64,000 nucleotides of DNA from Coriolopsis trogii (GCA_020543525.1 JAHYIO010000033.1:1984001-2048000); one strand, 5' to 3'. Positions 24,164-36,397 are shown, counted from the stretch's first letter. The notes: generated by a model not told the origin, from the sequence alone. Program-made: numbers and translations.

Positions 24164-26422
24164 TCAACGACCGCCTCCAAGGGCTTTCATCCGTGCCTCT
24201 GCCGCGCGCGCTCGCCTCTCCCGTTCAATCTTCGCTCGCATCTCAGGTGTCAATCCCGCCACACTCTCCATACCGCTCGACGCTCCTCCTAGCTTTCTCG
24301 GACCTCCAGCGGACTCATCCTTTGGTTTCTTCATGTTAGCTGGTTCGACTGATGCTGGCGGAGGCGGCGGGGGCGACGCCGCTTTCTCCCGTGCCTCCCG
24401 TTCCTTCACCTTGTCCTTTAGTCCCTTTCGCCGCGCCTTCTTCTTCTCGTCGCGCCCTTCCTCCATTTCAGCGCTGAGCACACTTGGTACGCGAGCCCCA
24501 TGTTCTGCGCCCAACCAGTCCCACCAGTCGGGGTGCGTGGCAGCACAGCGGCGAAACACGTTCCGCACCGCTTTGGTGCGGGCAAGGTCGTATGCTGTCC
24601 GTCGCCCGCCACGCGGTGCGCGAGGAGCGTCGGTATCGGACTCTTCCGCAGAGTCTTCGGCGCCATCCTCCGGACGTGTTGAGGGCACATCGAGCGTAGG
24701 GTCCGCGCGGAGATCTTCGAGGAGCCACCTGATGACCTCTTCTTGGCCTGCATGCGAGGCGACTTGGAGCAAGGTACCACCTCTCTCATCCGTCCACTCT
24801 GGAACGGGGGCGTTGACGCCTCCAAGGGTGGCTCCTTCGCGGTCCCAGAACGTCCTGAGGGTGTCGACACGACCACGCTTGATCATGTCCAAGAGCCTAG
24901 ACCACTTCTCCCGGAGCTGTTCTTCTTCGGGCGATAGGATGGGGAGGGCCGGTTTCTCTTTTGGTTTGGCCATCTCCGGCTGCGGTGTTGGAGCAGGTTG
25001 CGGCTTTGGCTTAGGAAGAGAGGCAAGGAGGGCCTCGTCTTGCTCGCGAAGGGCTTCCTCGGTCAGATGCGATACCTTGACGCGCGTGAGCTCGAGGAGA
25101 CAACGGTTCAGCTCCGTTTGTGTCTGTCAGGAATTAGCTATCAATATCACCGTACAAATCCAAGCTGAGCCGTACTCACAGGTCTCCGGGTGGGAAACGG
25201 GAATGTGCGGAGTCGGTCATCGCCTGAAAGACACTTTGTTACCCATGACACTGAGACAGCCGATGTAACTAACGGTACCTTTTTCAATCACAGCGCCTTC
25301 ATAGTCGAGAAAGATGCGTCGGTTTGATACACTTGCCCGGATCCAGATGCGTTCACAGTCGTGTATATCCTCTGCCCAGTCTGTGAGAAGGCCACGGATG
25401 TCCTGCGTAACACGTATTGAGTGGAGTCGAGGATAGTAGTGGTTTGAAATGGTGAGCTTACGTCTCGCAGAGCCTGCTCGCCATATCGACGAAGCATCGC
25501 ACCAGCACTGATGGCTTTGCTTTTCGAGTTATCGTTGAGACCCTGTGAGCCACCCTGTTTGCGACGTGCTTGGGATCAATGTGAGCTACGGGAAGCTGGA
25601 AGAGTTTGTGGGGGGACGTACTAGTATAACGATGGAAAGTCTTGTGCTTGAGGACCTCGATCTCAGGTTTGGGCTTCTTGGGCTTGCCCTTCTTTGTGAC
25701 GACTGGATCGTCGTCATCGGCATCTGGACGCTTTACGCGAACGATGGCTCCAGCAAAGTGGCCTCCTGCGGTCATGAACAGGGCCCATGTACGCCCATGT
25801 TCACCACCTGTCTGCATGTTCTTGAGCTCGGCGAGATAGTCTGGTGGGGGAGTGATGGAGAATATGGCTCTGTACACGCCAATTTGGGTCGACGGAGGGG
25901 AATGGAACCAAATCAGCGGGGTCTGGGGCAAAGTAGGAGCGACAGAGTCCGGAGACGAGGGGCGCGCGAGTCTTCGGGTCTTTTGTACAAGAGCGTCGAC
26001 GGTGTCGGCCTCGTCGGATTCATCTGATGAGGAGGCGGAACCGGAGATGGATTCTTCGAGACCTAGAGAGATATGGTCGGGGCGAAGTCACTGGTGGAAG
26101 GGAGAGAAGACGGACCATCGACGAGTTGAGAGAATTGAGGCTCTGAGAGAGGCTGACCGCCAGTGAGGCGAATCTTGACGTTGTACCTGTGCCAATCTGA
26201 GCGGAAGTGCGCACGCTGATCGTCGACGTCGGTAAAGGTTGCGCCAAGACATATGTTGCATGCACGAGATCCTGCGGTCGCCTGAGAGGACTGAGGAAGG
26301 ATGGGGTCGATTGTTGGAGAGAGATCAGGGACCGGGGGTGGAGAGAGGACGTTCCTGAGGGCAAGGGAGTCGAGCAAGTCTGGCGGAAGAGAGAATAGGT
26401 GGTATTGTTGATACTGAGACAT
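24164..26422 (-). CDS. VMS1: Vms1/ANKZF1-type peptidyl-tRNA hydrolase of ribosome quality control
   Basis: About six exons encode near 660 residues. A C2H2 finger opens the protein (CNICLGATFTDVDDQRAHFR, then SDWHRYNVK). The VLRF1 release-factor-like domain follows: WALFMTAGGHFAGAIVRV, HKTFHRYT, then RKQGGSQGLNDN with the catalytic GSQ motif, and SAGAMLRRYGEQALRD. Two ankyrin-like repeats (GGTLLQVASHAGQEEVIRWL; RTAYDLARTKAVRNVF) and a Lys/Glu coiled coil come next. The C-terminal RERRARAAEAR fits the VCP/Cdc48-interacting VIM pattern R-x5-A-A-x2-R. Vms1 frees nascent chains from peptidyl-tRNA on stalled 60S subunits at mitochondria and works with Cdc48. All key motifs are intact. The gene is divergent from POL3. 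Confidence 0.93.
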
Positions 26423-26807
26423 GGCTAGCGATACAGCTGAGGATGCGTGAAATGAGAGTAGCGACTAGAGTACTGTAGAGTGATCTTATAAGTTTGTGCG
26501 ACGGCAGTGGGAGAGTGCAGATGAGATGCGGTGATTAGTTGTGACTCTTGCGGGAGCACAGCTCGGCACGGCTCGCAAGACTCGAGATGAGTGGTCGCGT
26601 AGGCCAGAGAAGGGATCGGTAAGCAACGGACAAGTAGCTAGCCGTCCGTAGTGGATGAGTGGATGAGGTCACTGCAGTACGCGCCACAATCCAAACACAA
26701 CCAAGCGTGTCTGGGCGTCTAGAGACCTCATCGTGTGACGCGACCTCGACGCGTTCGACGCGTTCCTCTCTCGACGCGTCTCCTCGTCTCGCTCAACGCT
26801 CCCAGCT
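26423..26807. promoter_or_regulatory. Divergent VMS1-POL3 promoter with three MluI cell-cycle boxes
   Basis: The 385-bp gap has three copies of ACGCGT at 26749-26754, 26758-26763 and 26774-26779, within 60 bases of the POL3 start. A near-copy (ACGCGA) lies at about 26738. ACGCGT is the MluI cell-cycle box bound by the MBF factor, which in yeasts drives G1/S transcription of replication genes including DNA polymerases. The cluster sits on the POL3 side, so it probably serves POL3 rather than VMS1. Confidence 0.65.
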
Positions 26808-29800
26808 ATGGCCACCCTCTCTCCTGCGTCCAAAGAGAATGTCCCATTCCACGGCGGGTCAGTGTCTCCTCTTCCATATCTCCACCTCACCCTCACCTAC
26901 CACACATACTGGCCACAGCGACACCAGCTTCAAACCCAGCTTGGACTCTGAACCCGCGCTCAAGAAGCGCAAACTCGCCCCCTCCGGTGCTGCCAACCCT
27001 AAGATTCCCCAGTCGTCTTTTGCAGATGTCCTTCAGAGACTAAGAGACGATGCTGGCGAGGCCAAAGGTATGACCCCCCACCAGACTCTCTCTTCCCTCC
27101 TCTCACTCGTTCTATAGATGCAGAGGGCGGTGCCGACTGCTGGGCACGACCTGCTCTTGCACCCCTCAATGTCGCACGCGACTCAATTGGTCCGTCTGCG
27201 TTCCCCTTCGTGCAAGGACACAACTCACCTGTCTGTTTCCAGTATTCCAACAAATCGACATCGAGGACTCTGTTGACCCACAGACAGGCGCAACCGCTCT
27301 TAGGATGTTTGGTGTCACCCAGGCTCGTCTCACTCTCTTCCTCTACCGTTTCTCGTTCTGACTCGCTCTTCCTCCGACAGAACGGTCATAGCGTTCTCGC
27401 CCACATTACCGATTTCCTCCCTTACTTCTATGTGGCCACCCCAAGAGGCTTCGGCAATGACGATCGCGAGTCTTTCAAAGAGTATCTTAATGTGCGTCTC
27501 TTCCCCGGCCTCCTTTGCCATCCATGCTCGTCCACGTTCATTCAAGTACGACTTCGATAGTCCGCTACTGCCTACAACGGCACCGTGCGTCAAGTGGAAC
27601 TCGTCAAGAAGCGCAGCCTCTGGGGATACAGAGGCGACGACTGGGTCAGCTTCCTCAAGATCACTGTCGCTGACCAGAGGAGCCTTCCCCGAGTCCGAGA
27701 TATGTCCTCGCTACCTTCTCTCTCCTTTGCCCCTGCCTGACTCGTTCCTCCACGGCTCTTCGAGAGAGGCGAATGCAGATTCATGGACCTCTTCAACACC
27801 GAAGTCGCAACGTTCGAGAGCAACATCGCCTATACCCTTCGCTTCATGATTGATACCAGAGTACGCTCCTCGTTAGCGCTCTCTGCGCTCTATCTAACCA
27901 GTCCTGCAGGTGGTTGGGATGAACTGGATAGAAGTGCCCGCCGGGACCTATGCACTCCTCCAAGGCAAAGAAAAGAAGTCCCACTGCCAGATCGAGCTCA
28001 CTGTCAGGTACTTCGGTACGGCAAGCTCTCTACTGTGACTTCTCATAAGCTGTCGCTCCAGATGGGACAAGTTCATCTCTCACGCACCTGAGGGCGAATG
28101 GTCCAAGGTTGCTCCCCTTCGCATCTTGAGTTTTGATATCGAATGTGCTGGTCGCAAGGGTATCTTCCCCGAAGCCAACATCGATCCCGTCATCCAGATT
28201 GCAAACATGGTGACCCGACAAGGCAAGTTCCAATCCTCTGACTTACTTCGCGATTGAGCTCCACTCACTATACTCCCTAATACTTAGGGGAAAGCAAACC
28301 CTTCATCCGCAATGTTTTCACTTTGAACACCTGTGCCCACATTGTGGGTTCACAAGTCATCTCCTTCCAGGACGAAGCCCAACTCCTTCTCAAATGGCGC
28401 GAATTCGTGGAGAAAGTCGACCCGGATGTCATCATCGGGTACAACATCGCCAACTTCGATTTGCCGTACCTTATTGACAGGGCCAAGGCTCTCAAAGCGA
28501 AAGAGTTCCCGTTTCTTGGAAGAATCATCAGTCGGTATCGTGTATTTGCGCCGACGCAACTCCGCTTACCTGATCTATCCAGATCATAAGACAGAAACGA
28601 AGGACACCCACTTCTCCTCGAAGGCTTTCGGTCAGCGCGATTCGAAGGACACGCCCCTCGACGGTCGGCTCCAGGTTGATATTCTGCAGTATATGCAGCG
28701 GGAGTACAAATTGCGTAGCTACACCCTCAACGCCGTTTGTGCGCAGTTTCTGGGCGAACAGAAGGAAGATGTGCACCATTCCGTCATCACTGACTTGCAG
28801 AATGGCACCCCCGAGTCACGCCGGCGATTGGCTGTATACTGTCTAAAGGTCCAGTAGGATAACTGTAACCAAGTTGCTCACATTCTCACATTCTCGTTAG
28901 GATGCCTATCTTCCGCAACGCCTCATGGACAAACTGATGTGTTTCTATAACTACACGGAAATGGCCCGTGTCACGGGTGTTCCCTTCAACTATCTTCTAG
29001 CTCGGGGCCAGTCCATCAAAGTCCTGTCGCAGCTGTTCCGTAAGGCAAACGATGAAGGCTACGTCGTCCCTTCACTCAAGGGCGAAGGTACATCATTCTA
29101 TGAGTTCAGTTCTGGAGTTTACTCATGGCGGCTCCCTAGGGTCTGATGAACAATATGAGGGAGCTACCGTTATCGAGCCCAAGAAGGGCTTCTACGACGT
29201 ACCGGTAGCGACACTGGATTTCGCCTCGCTTTACCCGTCTATCATGATGGCACACAATCTGTGCTATACGACGCTGCTCGACAAGACAACCGTCGACCGC
29301 TTGGGTCTGGTGAAAGATGTGGATTACGTCTACACACCCAACAATGGTATGTCGGTGATGCGGTTCATCTTGTACCCATACTCATGGTCCGAGGAAGATC
29401 TCTTTGTGAAGTCGACAAAGCGGAAAGGCCTTCTGCCGACTATCCTCGAGGACCTTCTTAGTGCGCGCAAGCGAGCGAAAGCTGATCTCAAGAAAGAGAC
29501 CGACCCGTTCAAGCGTGCTGTTTTGGATGGTCGACAGCTCGCCTTGAAGGCAAGAGCAGCCATGTGATTAGCCTGCCACGGCTGCTAATGGTTCATCCAG
29601 ATTAGTGCCAACTCTGTATATGGTTTCACTGGCGCGACTATCGGGAAGCTGCCATGTTTGGCTATCTCGTCCAGCACCACCGCGTACGGACGACAGATGA
29701 TAGAGAAGACGAAGCAGGAGGTCGAGGCTCAGTATTGCACAGCGAATGGTTATGAGCATGACGCAACCGTCATCTACGGTGACACCGATTCGGTCATGGT

Positions 29801-31225
29801 ACGCTTTGGGCCGAGAGACTTGGAGACTGTCATGAGATTGGGTGCGTTGCGTCCGATAACTCTCCACAACTGCACGGAGGTGTTCATGATGTAGCGATTC
29901 CATATAGGCAGCGAAGCAGCAGACTTTGTGACGAGCAAGTTCGTCAAGCCTATCAAGCTCGAGTTCGAGAAAGTCTACTTCCCGTACTTGCTCATCAGCA
30001 AGAAACGTTATGCCGGCCTGTATTGGACCCGTCCAGATAAGTATGACAAGATGGATACGAAGGGTATCGAAGTAAGCACTCCCGTACTACTGGGTGACAG
30101 CGAAAGCTGAGAGACTTCGAGACTGTTCGTCGGGACAACTGCCGACTGGTGTCGACCGTGATCGAGACATGTCTGCACAAGATGCTCATTGACCGTGATG
30201 TTAAGGCGGCAGAAGAGTACGTACTTTCTAACATGTCTACACGTCTGATTGATCTCACCGCGCACACAGATATGTCAAACAGGTAATCTCAGACCTTCTG
30301 CAGAACAAGATCGACATGTCGCAGCTCGTCATCACTAAGGCCCTTGCCAAGGCCGGTGAGTATGATCCTCGTGCGGACCATGGCATATTGGCTCATCCGC
30401 TTCCGGTGAACAGACTATGCTGCAAAACAAGCACACGTTGAGCTTGCTGAGCGGATGAAGCAACGAGATGCTGGTTCGGCTCCTGCTCTTGGCGACCGTG
30501 TCGCGTATGTCATCATCAAGGGAATCAAAGGTGCAGCAGCGTACGAGAAGTCCGAAGACCCCATCTATGTCCTTGAGAACAATATTCCTATCGACACCAA
30601 GTACTACCTCGATAACCAACTGTCCAACCCCTTGATGCGTATCTTCGAGCCTATCCTAGGCGAGAAGGCCAACTCTCTTCGTACGTCGTTGATCTGCCCT
30701 CCTGCGTAGCGTCACGACTGACGGTTCCGTAGTATCCGGGGATCACACGCGGACAATCCAGATCGCGACACCAACAGTGGGAGGATTGATGAAGTTTGCG
30801 GTCAAAACGGTCACTTGTATGGGTTGCAAGACGCCCCTACGTGCCAACAACAGTGTGAAGAGTGAGCAGTGCTATCTGGTCCTCCGCTGCGTTCTGTTAC
30901 TCACAATTTACCCCAAAGACGGCGCGGTTTGCAACAACTGCAGGCCGAGACTGGGCGAACTGTATCAGAAACAGGCGAGTACCCTCGGGGCGAAGACTTT
31001 TACGCAGCAGCTCATGGCCCTATCGTATAGGTGGCTTCGACTTCAGAGCTTCAAGTCCGCTTTTCGCGACTTTGGACACAATGCCAACGGTGTCAAGGGT
31101 CGTTGCATCAGGACGTGCTATGCACGAGTCGCGACTGTCCCATCTTCTACATGCGGAAGAAGGCGCAGAAGGACGTCGAGGACGCCAATGCCGTCCTGGA
31201 GCGGTTCGAGGGTGAGATCTGGTAG
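26808..31225 (+). CDS. POL3: DNA polymerase delta catalytic subunit
   Basis: Some twenty exons encode a family B polymerase of roughly 1,080 residues. The 3'-5' exonuclease motifs are LSFDIECAG (Exo I), [11 protein letters not shown] (Exo II) and YCLKDAYLP (Exo III). Polymerase motifs follow: [20 protein letters not shown] (A), [14 protein letters not shown] (B) and YGDTDSVMV (C). The C-terminus has the CysA pair CMGC/CNNC and the CysB iron-sulfur ligands CQRC and CTSRDC in [14 protein letters not shown]. It replicates the lagging strand with PCNA. One intron (27700-27753) appears to have AT-AC ends. The intron near 28530 is uncertain: the phase that preserves the conserved [10 protein letters not shown] needs the unusual donor GTCGGT. 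Promoter elements are listed separately. Confidence 0.96.
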
Positions 31226-31549
31226 GCGTTCGTATGACGGTTTACATCTGGGACCTTAGCTTGTTTGCTATCGTACACAGCTTGCATAGTACCTATCCGT
31301 GTATTCATAGTTGCATCATTTGTCAATCGACCTGCTTTCGCGTTACTACATTTGTCCTACATGTGCGAGCAATGTCATACTGAGCGTGCGCAATTTCAGC
31401 CGGACAACTGACAGTCGATTGTGCGCGAGTATCTTGGTCCGGAACGCATGTGAATCTGCCATTCGGAAAGATTACTGTACTCCTGTAGATGCTGATAGGT
31501 TCCGAGCACCTCATGGTGTCTGCGGCGCGGCGTACCCGATGACAACTTA
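31226..31549. other. Convergent intergenic DNA between POL3 and ETP1
   Basis: The flanking genes end toward each other across 324 bp. The stretch should contain both 3' untranslated regions. I see no coding signal, repeat or RNA gene in it. Confidence 0.4.
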
Positions 31550-33792
31550 CTATCGTTTCCCCTTCTTTCGCCTACCCGCCGCTGACTGTGAGATCTCGAG
31601 GCTGCCCCCCGCAGCCTCCGCCGCAACCCCGTCGCCGTTCTCAATCTTCTCCTTCGCTTCCAAGAAGAACATGACATCTCTGACTTGATCCTGGAGTTCT
31701 TGCACCTTCTCCTGAAGCGTCGCAGCTTCGCGAGCTGACGCCTCGACCTGCTCCTTCGCCGCAGTCAGATTCTTCATGAGACCCTCACTGACAGCACGCT
31801 CCTCTCTCAGTTCCTTGGCCAGTGAGCGAGACAGTTCGGTTGCTTTCTCAGCCCGTTTTTCAGCCCTGGCTTTCTCCTTTTCGAGCTCCGTGATCCGCGC
31901 GTCATCTTCTCTGGCCCGCTGCGCCGCGGCCTCGCGAGCTTGCGATCGCTGAATCTCGACGTCGGCGCGGAGCTGCTCCACGAGCTGGCGCATCGATTCG
32001 ACCTCGCTGCGTAACTCAGCCGTCTGCGCCTCGTAGTACGTACGCTGCGAATCGAGCTGCGACGTGAGGAGATACGAGTACTCGATCCCGATCGCCTCAA
32101 TCTTTTCCGCCGTGAGGGCGTCTGCAGCGGTTGGACCTCCTCCTCCAGTGGCCTCGCTCCGCGTTCCGACGGCTGCGGCCGCAGAGGGGAGTTCGACGAG
32201 CTTGCCATCAGCCTTGTTTTGGATCAATCTATGGACGTATCCGTCTCCTGCGTAATCCCAGACGCGTTGCGTCTCGAGCTCTAGCGCGTATAAGTGTGTC
32301 GTGGAGACGTAGTGCGCGTGTGCGTGCGCTCGGCCATAGCGGCCGCAGCCGATGTTGCCGCAGATGAGACATATCCAGAGATTGGTCGTGCTCCCGCAGT
32401 CTGCACATTGTGAACGCTCGGTGGAAGACGGTGAGGCCGAGAAAGGAATAGCACGCGCCGCGTGCGCGGTGTTAGAGGATGTCGGGTGAGAAGACATGAG
32501 TGTTTGGGAGTACCGACACACTGGACACCTGTGCGGAATGCAAATATGCATGAGCATGCAGGAACTGAAACACAGAGGTGTGCGTCTTGCCTGCTATCGC
32601 CCCATTTGCTAAGGCAAGCACAATGGAACGTATGTGAACAGGGAACCGTGACAAGTCCCGTCACCGCGGCGTCCATGCGTTCTAGACAAACGGGACAAGT
32701 GGGCAATTCGTAGGCCCCCGAAACCCGCGTCGAAGCGAGGCGAGAAATGTTTTGTGAGACGTGGTCATCGACATCGATAGCTATCGAGAGGATCCGGACG
32801 ACGTGGCAGGTTTCTGGCTGACAAACAGTGAGTCAGCGCAACTGGCCTGGCCGTAGAGGAAGGCATATCGTCACCTCCATAGAGTTGAACGGTTTTCCAT
32901 TGTATGCTTCTGCAAACTCCGCGGCCTGGGCAGGCTCGCGAAATTTCATAACAGCTATCGACCGATTCGGTGCCGAGTCCCTGAGAGACGAGCTCAGCGG
33001 ACGTTGCTGCGGGGACCGGGGGTAGGGGTGTAAACTACCTGATTATTCTTAGATGCGCGATGCCATCTGCAGCCGGTGCGACAAAGGCAAGAAAGTCTGA
33101 GGGTGTCATCCAAGACGGCACGGCGAGGACAGCGAGCGTGACATCATCAGAGTCTACGTTTGAGTGAGAGGTGTCTTCTGGGGTTGGCTGCGCAGAGCCG
33201 TTTGCAGCGGCGGAAGCGTAGCTGGCAGAACTCTTGGCAGAATCATCCGAAGACCGAGAGTAGTCACGGAAGATGTGGACAACGCCTTCTGGGAGATTGG
33301 TAGACCCAGACTTGTTGTGAGAGGTGCTCTGAGCCACGAATGTCGCCGTGGCTGGTTCCCCTGGCCAACCAATGCCGTTCGCGGACGGACATCTCAGTTG
33401 AGATTGACTGGGACGTAACACGGATAGGGCGTACCTCTGCGCAGCGTAGACTTTTCGCGTTCCTTTCCCGTAGCAACCTTGGTAAAACTGCTTCCTGGCA
33501 GGTCCATGTCGGAGAAGTCAACCCAATCGAGTCGGATGGGGCCGAAGCGATAGTCTTTGCGATCACACCCTGGTATCTCCTTCTCTTTCTCGGAGGGTGT
33601 GTTGTACACGGACAATGTATTCCTGCGACCTGCGAAGCGTGGCGTGTGTGAGGGGAGGGGTTGGAAGAGGGAGGTCGGGTAGAACGCTTGCAGGTTTGCT
33701 GAGATGGCGGGTGATTGCTTGTAGGATGTAGATGTTGCAGCAGACGTGGACGATGGTGCAGCAAGGGAAATGCGGATGTGATAGCCTCTCAT
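31550..33792 (-). CDS. ETP1: BRAP2/ETP1-type RING and UBP-finger ubiquitin ligase
   Basis: Several exons give about 640 residues with the classical BRCA1-associated-protein-2 order. The N-terminus (MRGYHIRISLAAPSS) leads to an RRM-like BRAP2 domain (DVTLAVLAVPSWMTPSDFLA; AVMKFREPAQAAEFAEAYNG; KPFNS). The RING finger is LPTCPVCLERMD, then CSHTFHCACLSKWGD and CPVCRY. The UBP-type zinc finger is CADCGSTTNLWICLICGNIG with CGRYGRAHAHAHY. A long coiled coil (about the last 170 residues) ends in RRKKGKR. Yeast Etp1 acts in ethanol tolerance and protein turnover; animal BRAP2 modulates Ras signalling. Only ubiquitin ligase activity can be inferred here. Its start lies 110 bp from that of the divergent Nudix gene. 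Confidence 0.9.
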
Positions 33793-33902
33793 TGCTACGA
33801 CGACATGCCTCGAGGGCGAGATGGAGTGGGAGATGGAGTGCGTGCAGGGTCAAGCCATGACTTGAGCGTCGGCCTCCCGGGACGGACGCGACGACATACC
33901 CC

Positions 33903-34910
33903 ATGCTCCGAACGTTCATGACCACCGCCTCAGCCTCAGCCTCGTCGTCAAAGCCTCTCATCTCGCTCACAGAGCCTCTGACCCGCCGCACGTGTAACAT
34001 TATACGGGACGCACTCCAGTCGTCTTTCTCCCAGTCAGACAACGTTTACAAGCCTTCGGAGACACACGCCGCCGTCTTGGTGCCATTTTGCAATGTTGAC
34101 GGAAAGCCTGGGATACTGCTCGAGGTCCGTGGAAAGCTGAGGACACACTCCGGAGAAGTCAGGTACGTTCCCAATCACCCAATGAGCACGGTACAAGGTT
34201 CCCGACAGCAGGTGCGCCGCCAGCTTCCCCGGCGGAAAGGCCGACGAGGTACGTACACTATCGTTCGCTGCTGAAACGGTCCGTATGTCGGTCACCCATT
34301 CACACATATACATGTACACGTCGCGCACAGAGCGACCCAACTACGCTAGACACTGCATTGCGGGAAACGCGAGAAGAAGTAGGCATAGAACCTAACCAGG
34401 TAGAAGTCTTGGGTCGTCTCGGCCCTCCCGAGTTGTCATTGAGCGGGATGAGAGTGTGGCCCTACGTTGTGCGTATCCGGATAGCATTACCGACCCAACG
34501 TCCTTGACAGAGCATGACAGGGATTCGTACATCCGCCAAACGACCCTGACGGATGCCAAAGACCCGAGTTGGGCGAGGACGCTCCCCTACCCTCCCTGCC
34601 GCTGTCGTCCTTGACACTCTCACCGAGGGAAGTGGCACACGCATTCCAACTTCCTCTCTCCGCCATGATGTCACCTCCGCGACTGCACTCGTACCTGTTC
34701 CGCGGCGCTCGCCCATACTACGCAGTCAGTGTGGCAGACATTGTGGCAGGGCCAGGGGCCGTACATACGGACCGGCAGGAAGTCCAATGGATCAATGATC
34801 CAGAACAGCGCGACGAAATAGGAGGCGGCCGCGAGGGGAGGCTAGAAGTATGGGGGCTGACGGGATGGTACCTGTGTGCTCTCATGCGACTCCTGCGTGT
34901 GTATGATTGA
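33903..34910 (+). CDS. PCD1: Nudix hydrolase, probable coenzyme A diphosphatase
   Basis: About five exons encode roughly 270 residues. The Nudix box is split by an intron of about 80 bp: SFPGGKADE ends one exon and SDPTTLDTALRETREEVGIE begins the next, giving the pattern G-x5-E-x7-R-E-x2-E-E-x-G in full. Before it comes AAVLVPFCNVDGKPGILLEV; after it GRLGPPELSLSGMRVWPYVG and FVHPPNDPD. The layout (box near the middle, conserved Pro/Leu segment after it) fits the NUDT7/NUDT8/Pcd1 branch, which hydrolyses CoA and its derivatives in peroxisomes or mitochondria. The first 15 residues (MLRTFMTTASASASSS) could be a mitochondrial leader. No C-terminal peroxisomal signal is visible (it ends RVYD). 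Confidence 0.88.
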
Positions 34911-35474
34911 AGCACGAGCAGCTGTGTAAGGCAGAATTGCTTGTAGGATACGCACCAGAAGCGCGTACTGGCGACTGGCCGCTCCGCAACCTTTGACATT
35001 TGCACATGGAGAAAGCTGCCAACGCAGGTCTTTGAAGGCGTATGCAAGGCCACGGACGTAAGAGCTGTCCTAGCCATAATGCATCTGATTGCTTCCACGG
35101 ATCCGGCGTCGGAGCGAAGCCAGAAGGCGTTGGATATCCGGATAGTGGTGGATGGCGCCCAGCACGCAGCAGCTGCATTTGGAGGGCGATCGTGCCCGCT
35201 GCAAGTTCCGTGCTGCTGTCGTCGCAAAGTCGCCCTCTCTTTCTGTGTTACGGCATCCCGAGACAGGCAAGGGTCCAAATGTCGCTATGGGAGATGACGC
35301 ACGTCGCAGGTACACATACGTCAACCTATACTGCTTGCTTTCAGGACCCAGCACGGACTTCCATCTGAACCGAATGCACTGACCATTATACTCGACTCTG
35401 CACACCCGCGCATCCAGAGAGCGCGCGACAAGCAGGGTCGTGAGAGACAATGCACATTGTCCGTTCCACGCTAT
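34911..35474. other. Convergent intergenic DNA with coding-like composition
   Basis: This 564-bp gap lies between the ends of the Nudix gene and VMA12. Several overlapping open frames of 60-120 codons cross it on both strands with balanced amino-acid composition, for example a plus-strand stretch reading VCKATDVRAVLAIMHLIAST. No start, splice pattern or family is recognisable. It may be an unrecognised small gene, a decayed fragment or simply 3' untranslated DNA. Confidence 0.3.
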
Positions 35475-36397
35475 CTAGTCTCTATTTGCAGGAACCCGCT
35501 CGCGCAGAGTGTCTGCGGCGATGTGCGAAATGTGCGCAGACGACACGGATGACACTGTCACATCACGATCGGAGGATTGGCTATCTGGAGATGGTTGAAC
35601 AGGGTCGCGATCGCTCTTTTTGTCAACGGAAGCGCGAGGTAGGTTGGCGTCAGAGGATGGGCGAGGAAAGCGGAGGGTGGAATGGAAGCGGGGCGACTTG
35701 GACCTACGATCCTCCCAGATGAGGAAGAGGATACCTTCGGAGGTTGCGACGAGAATGGCAACAGATAATGCTAGAAGCACCCTCTGGAAGGCCGATGGGC
35801 GATAGTAGTAACGGCGGAAAGACACGAACGAGGGCGAGGCAGAAGGAAGAGAGCGTCAGCGAGGCAAGCACTGTCGATGAGGTTGAGAAGGTGACGGACC
35901 CATTCATTCCTCCAGGCCAAGCGGTCAGCAGCCCACCAGGTTGCTAAGGCGGAACCGACAATGCTTAGGAGGGCATTGAGTACTGCGGTAACGGCACGCC
36001 TGTCTCCTAGTTCACGTTTCCGAGCGGCGTCTGGGCTGTCAGACAGGGCAGTGGAAGGAAGAGGAAACCTGCGCTCTGGAGAGGTGCGGGTGCCAGCGAG
36101 GAGGGCGAGCATGGAATAATCCTGTGCGGGAAGCGGGGGCTCGTGAGAGACCAAGGCGCTCTGGCCTGCGGGAGACCTAGACCATTTGGAGATTGAGTTG
36201 AGGAGCTCATACGGTATCGTCTTTGGAGGCGGTGTGCCAGAGGCGTTGTCGAGAAGGCGGCTGAGTTCTGCCGCGAGAGGTTCTGGGAGCAGTGCTGGTA
36301 GTGGGCGGAGAGTGTCGACCAGATGATCTTCGAACGATACATTGAGCGGCGTGGCTGTGGACGTCGATGGCGTGTCTGCCGCCATCTTCTGCGGCAA
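35475..36397 (-). CDS. VMA12: V-ATPase assembly factor VMA12/TMEM199
   Basis: Two exons (36397-35900 and 35783-35475) join in phase 0 to 268 residues; a second Met (MAADTPSTS) lies four codons in. The conserved core is AQDYSMLALLAGTRTSPERR and RRAVTAVLNALLSIVGSALA, running into TWWAADRLAWRNEW. The intron falls exactly after NEW, and exon 2 resumes with RVLLALSVAILVATSEGILF, LIWEDRRS. The two hydrophobic segments form the hairpin of this ER membrane family (Vph2/Vma12 in yeast, TMEM199 in animals), which assembles the Vo sector of the vacuolar proton pump before export. The tail is Ser/Asp-rich and variable. Its start faces that of ataxin-10, 216 bp away. Confidence 0.9.

Noticed and set aside
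27693..27760. A canonical GT-AG intron in place of the AT-AC intron in POL3
   Set aside because: Possible donors (GTCCGA, GTCCTC) are poor and all in-phase choices remove four to six residues of the segment expected in the protein.
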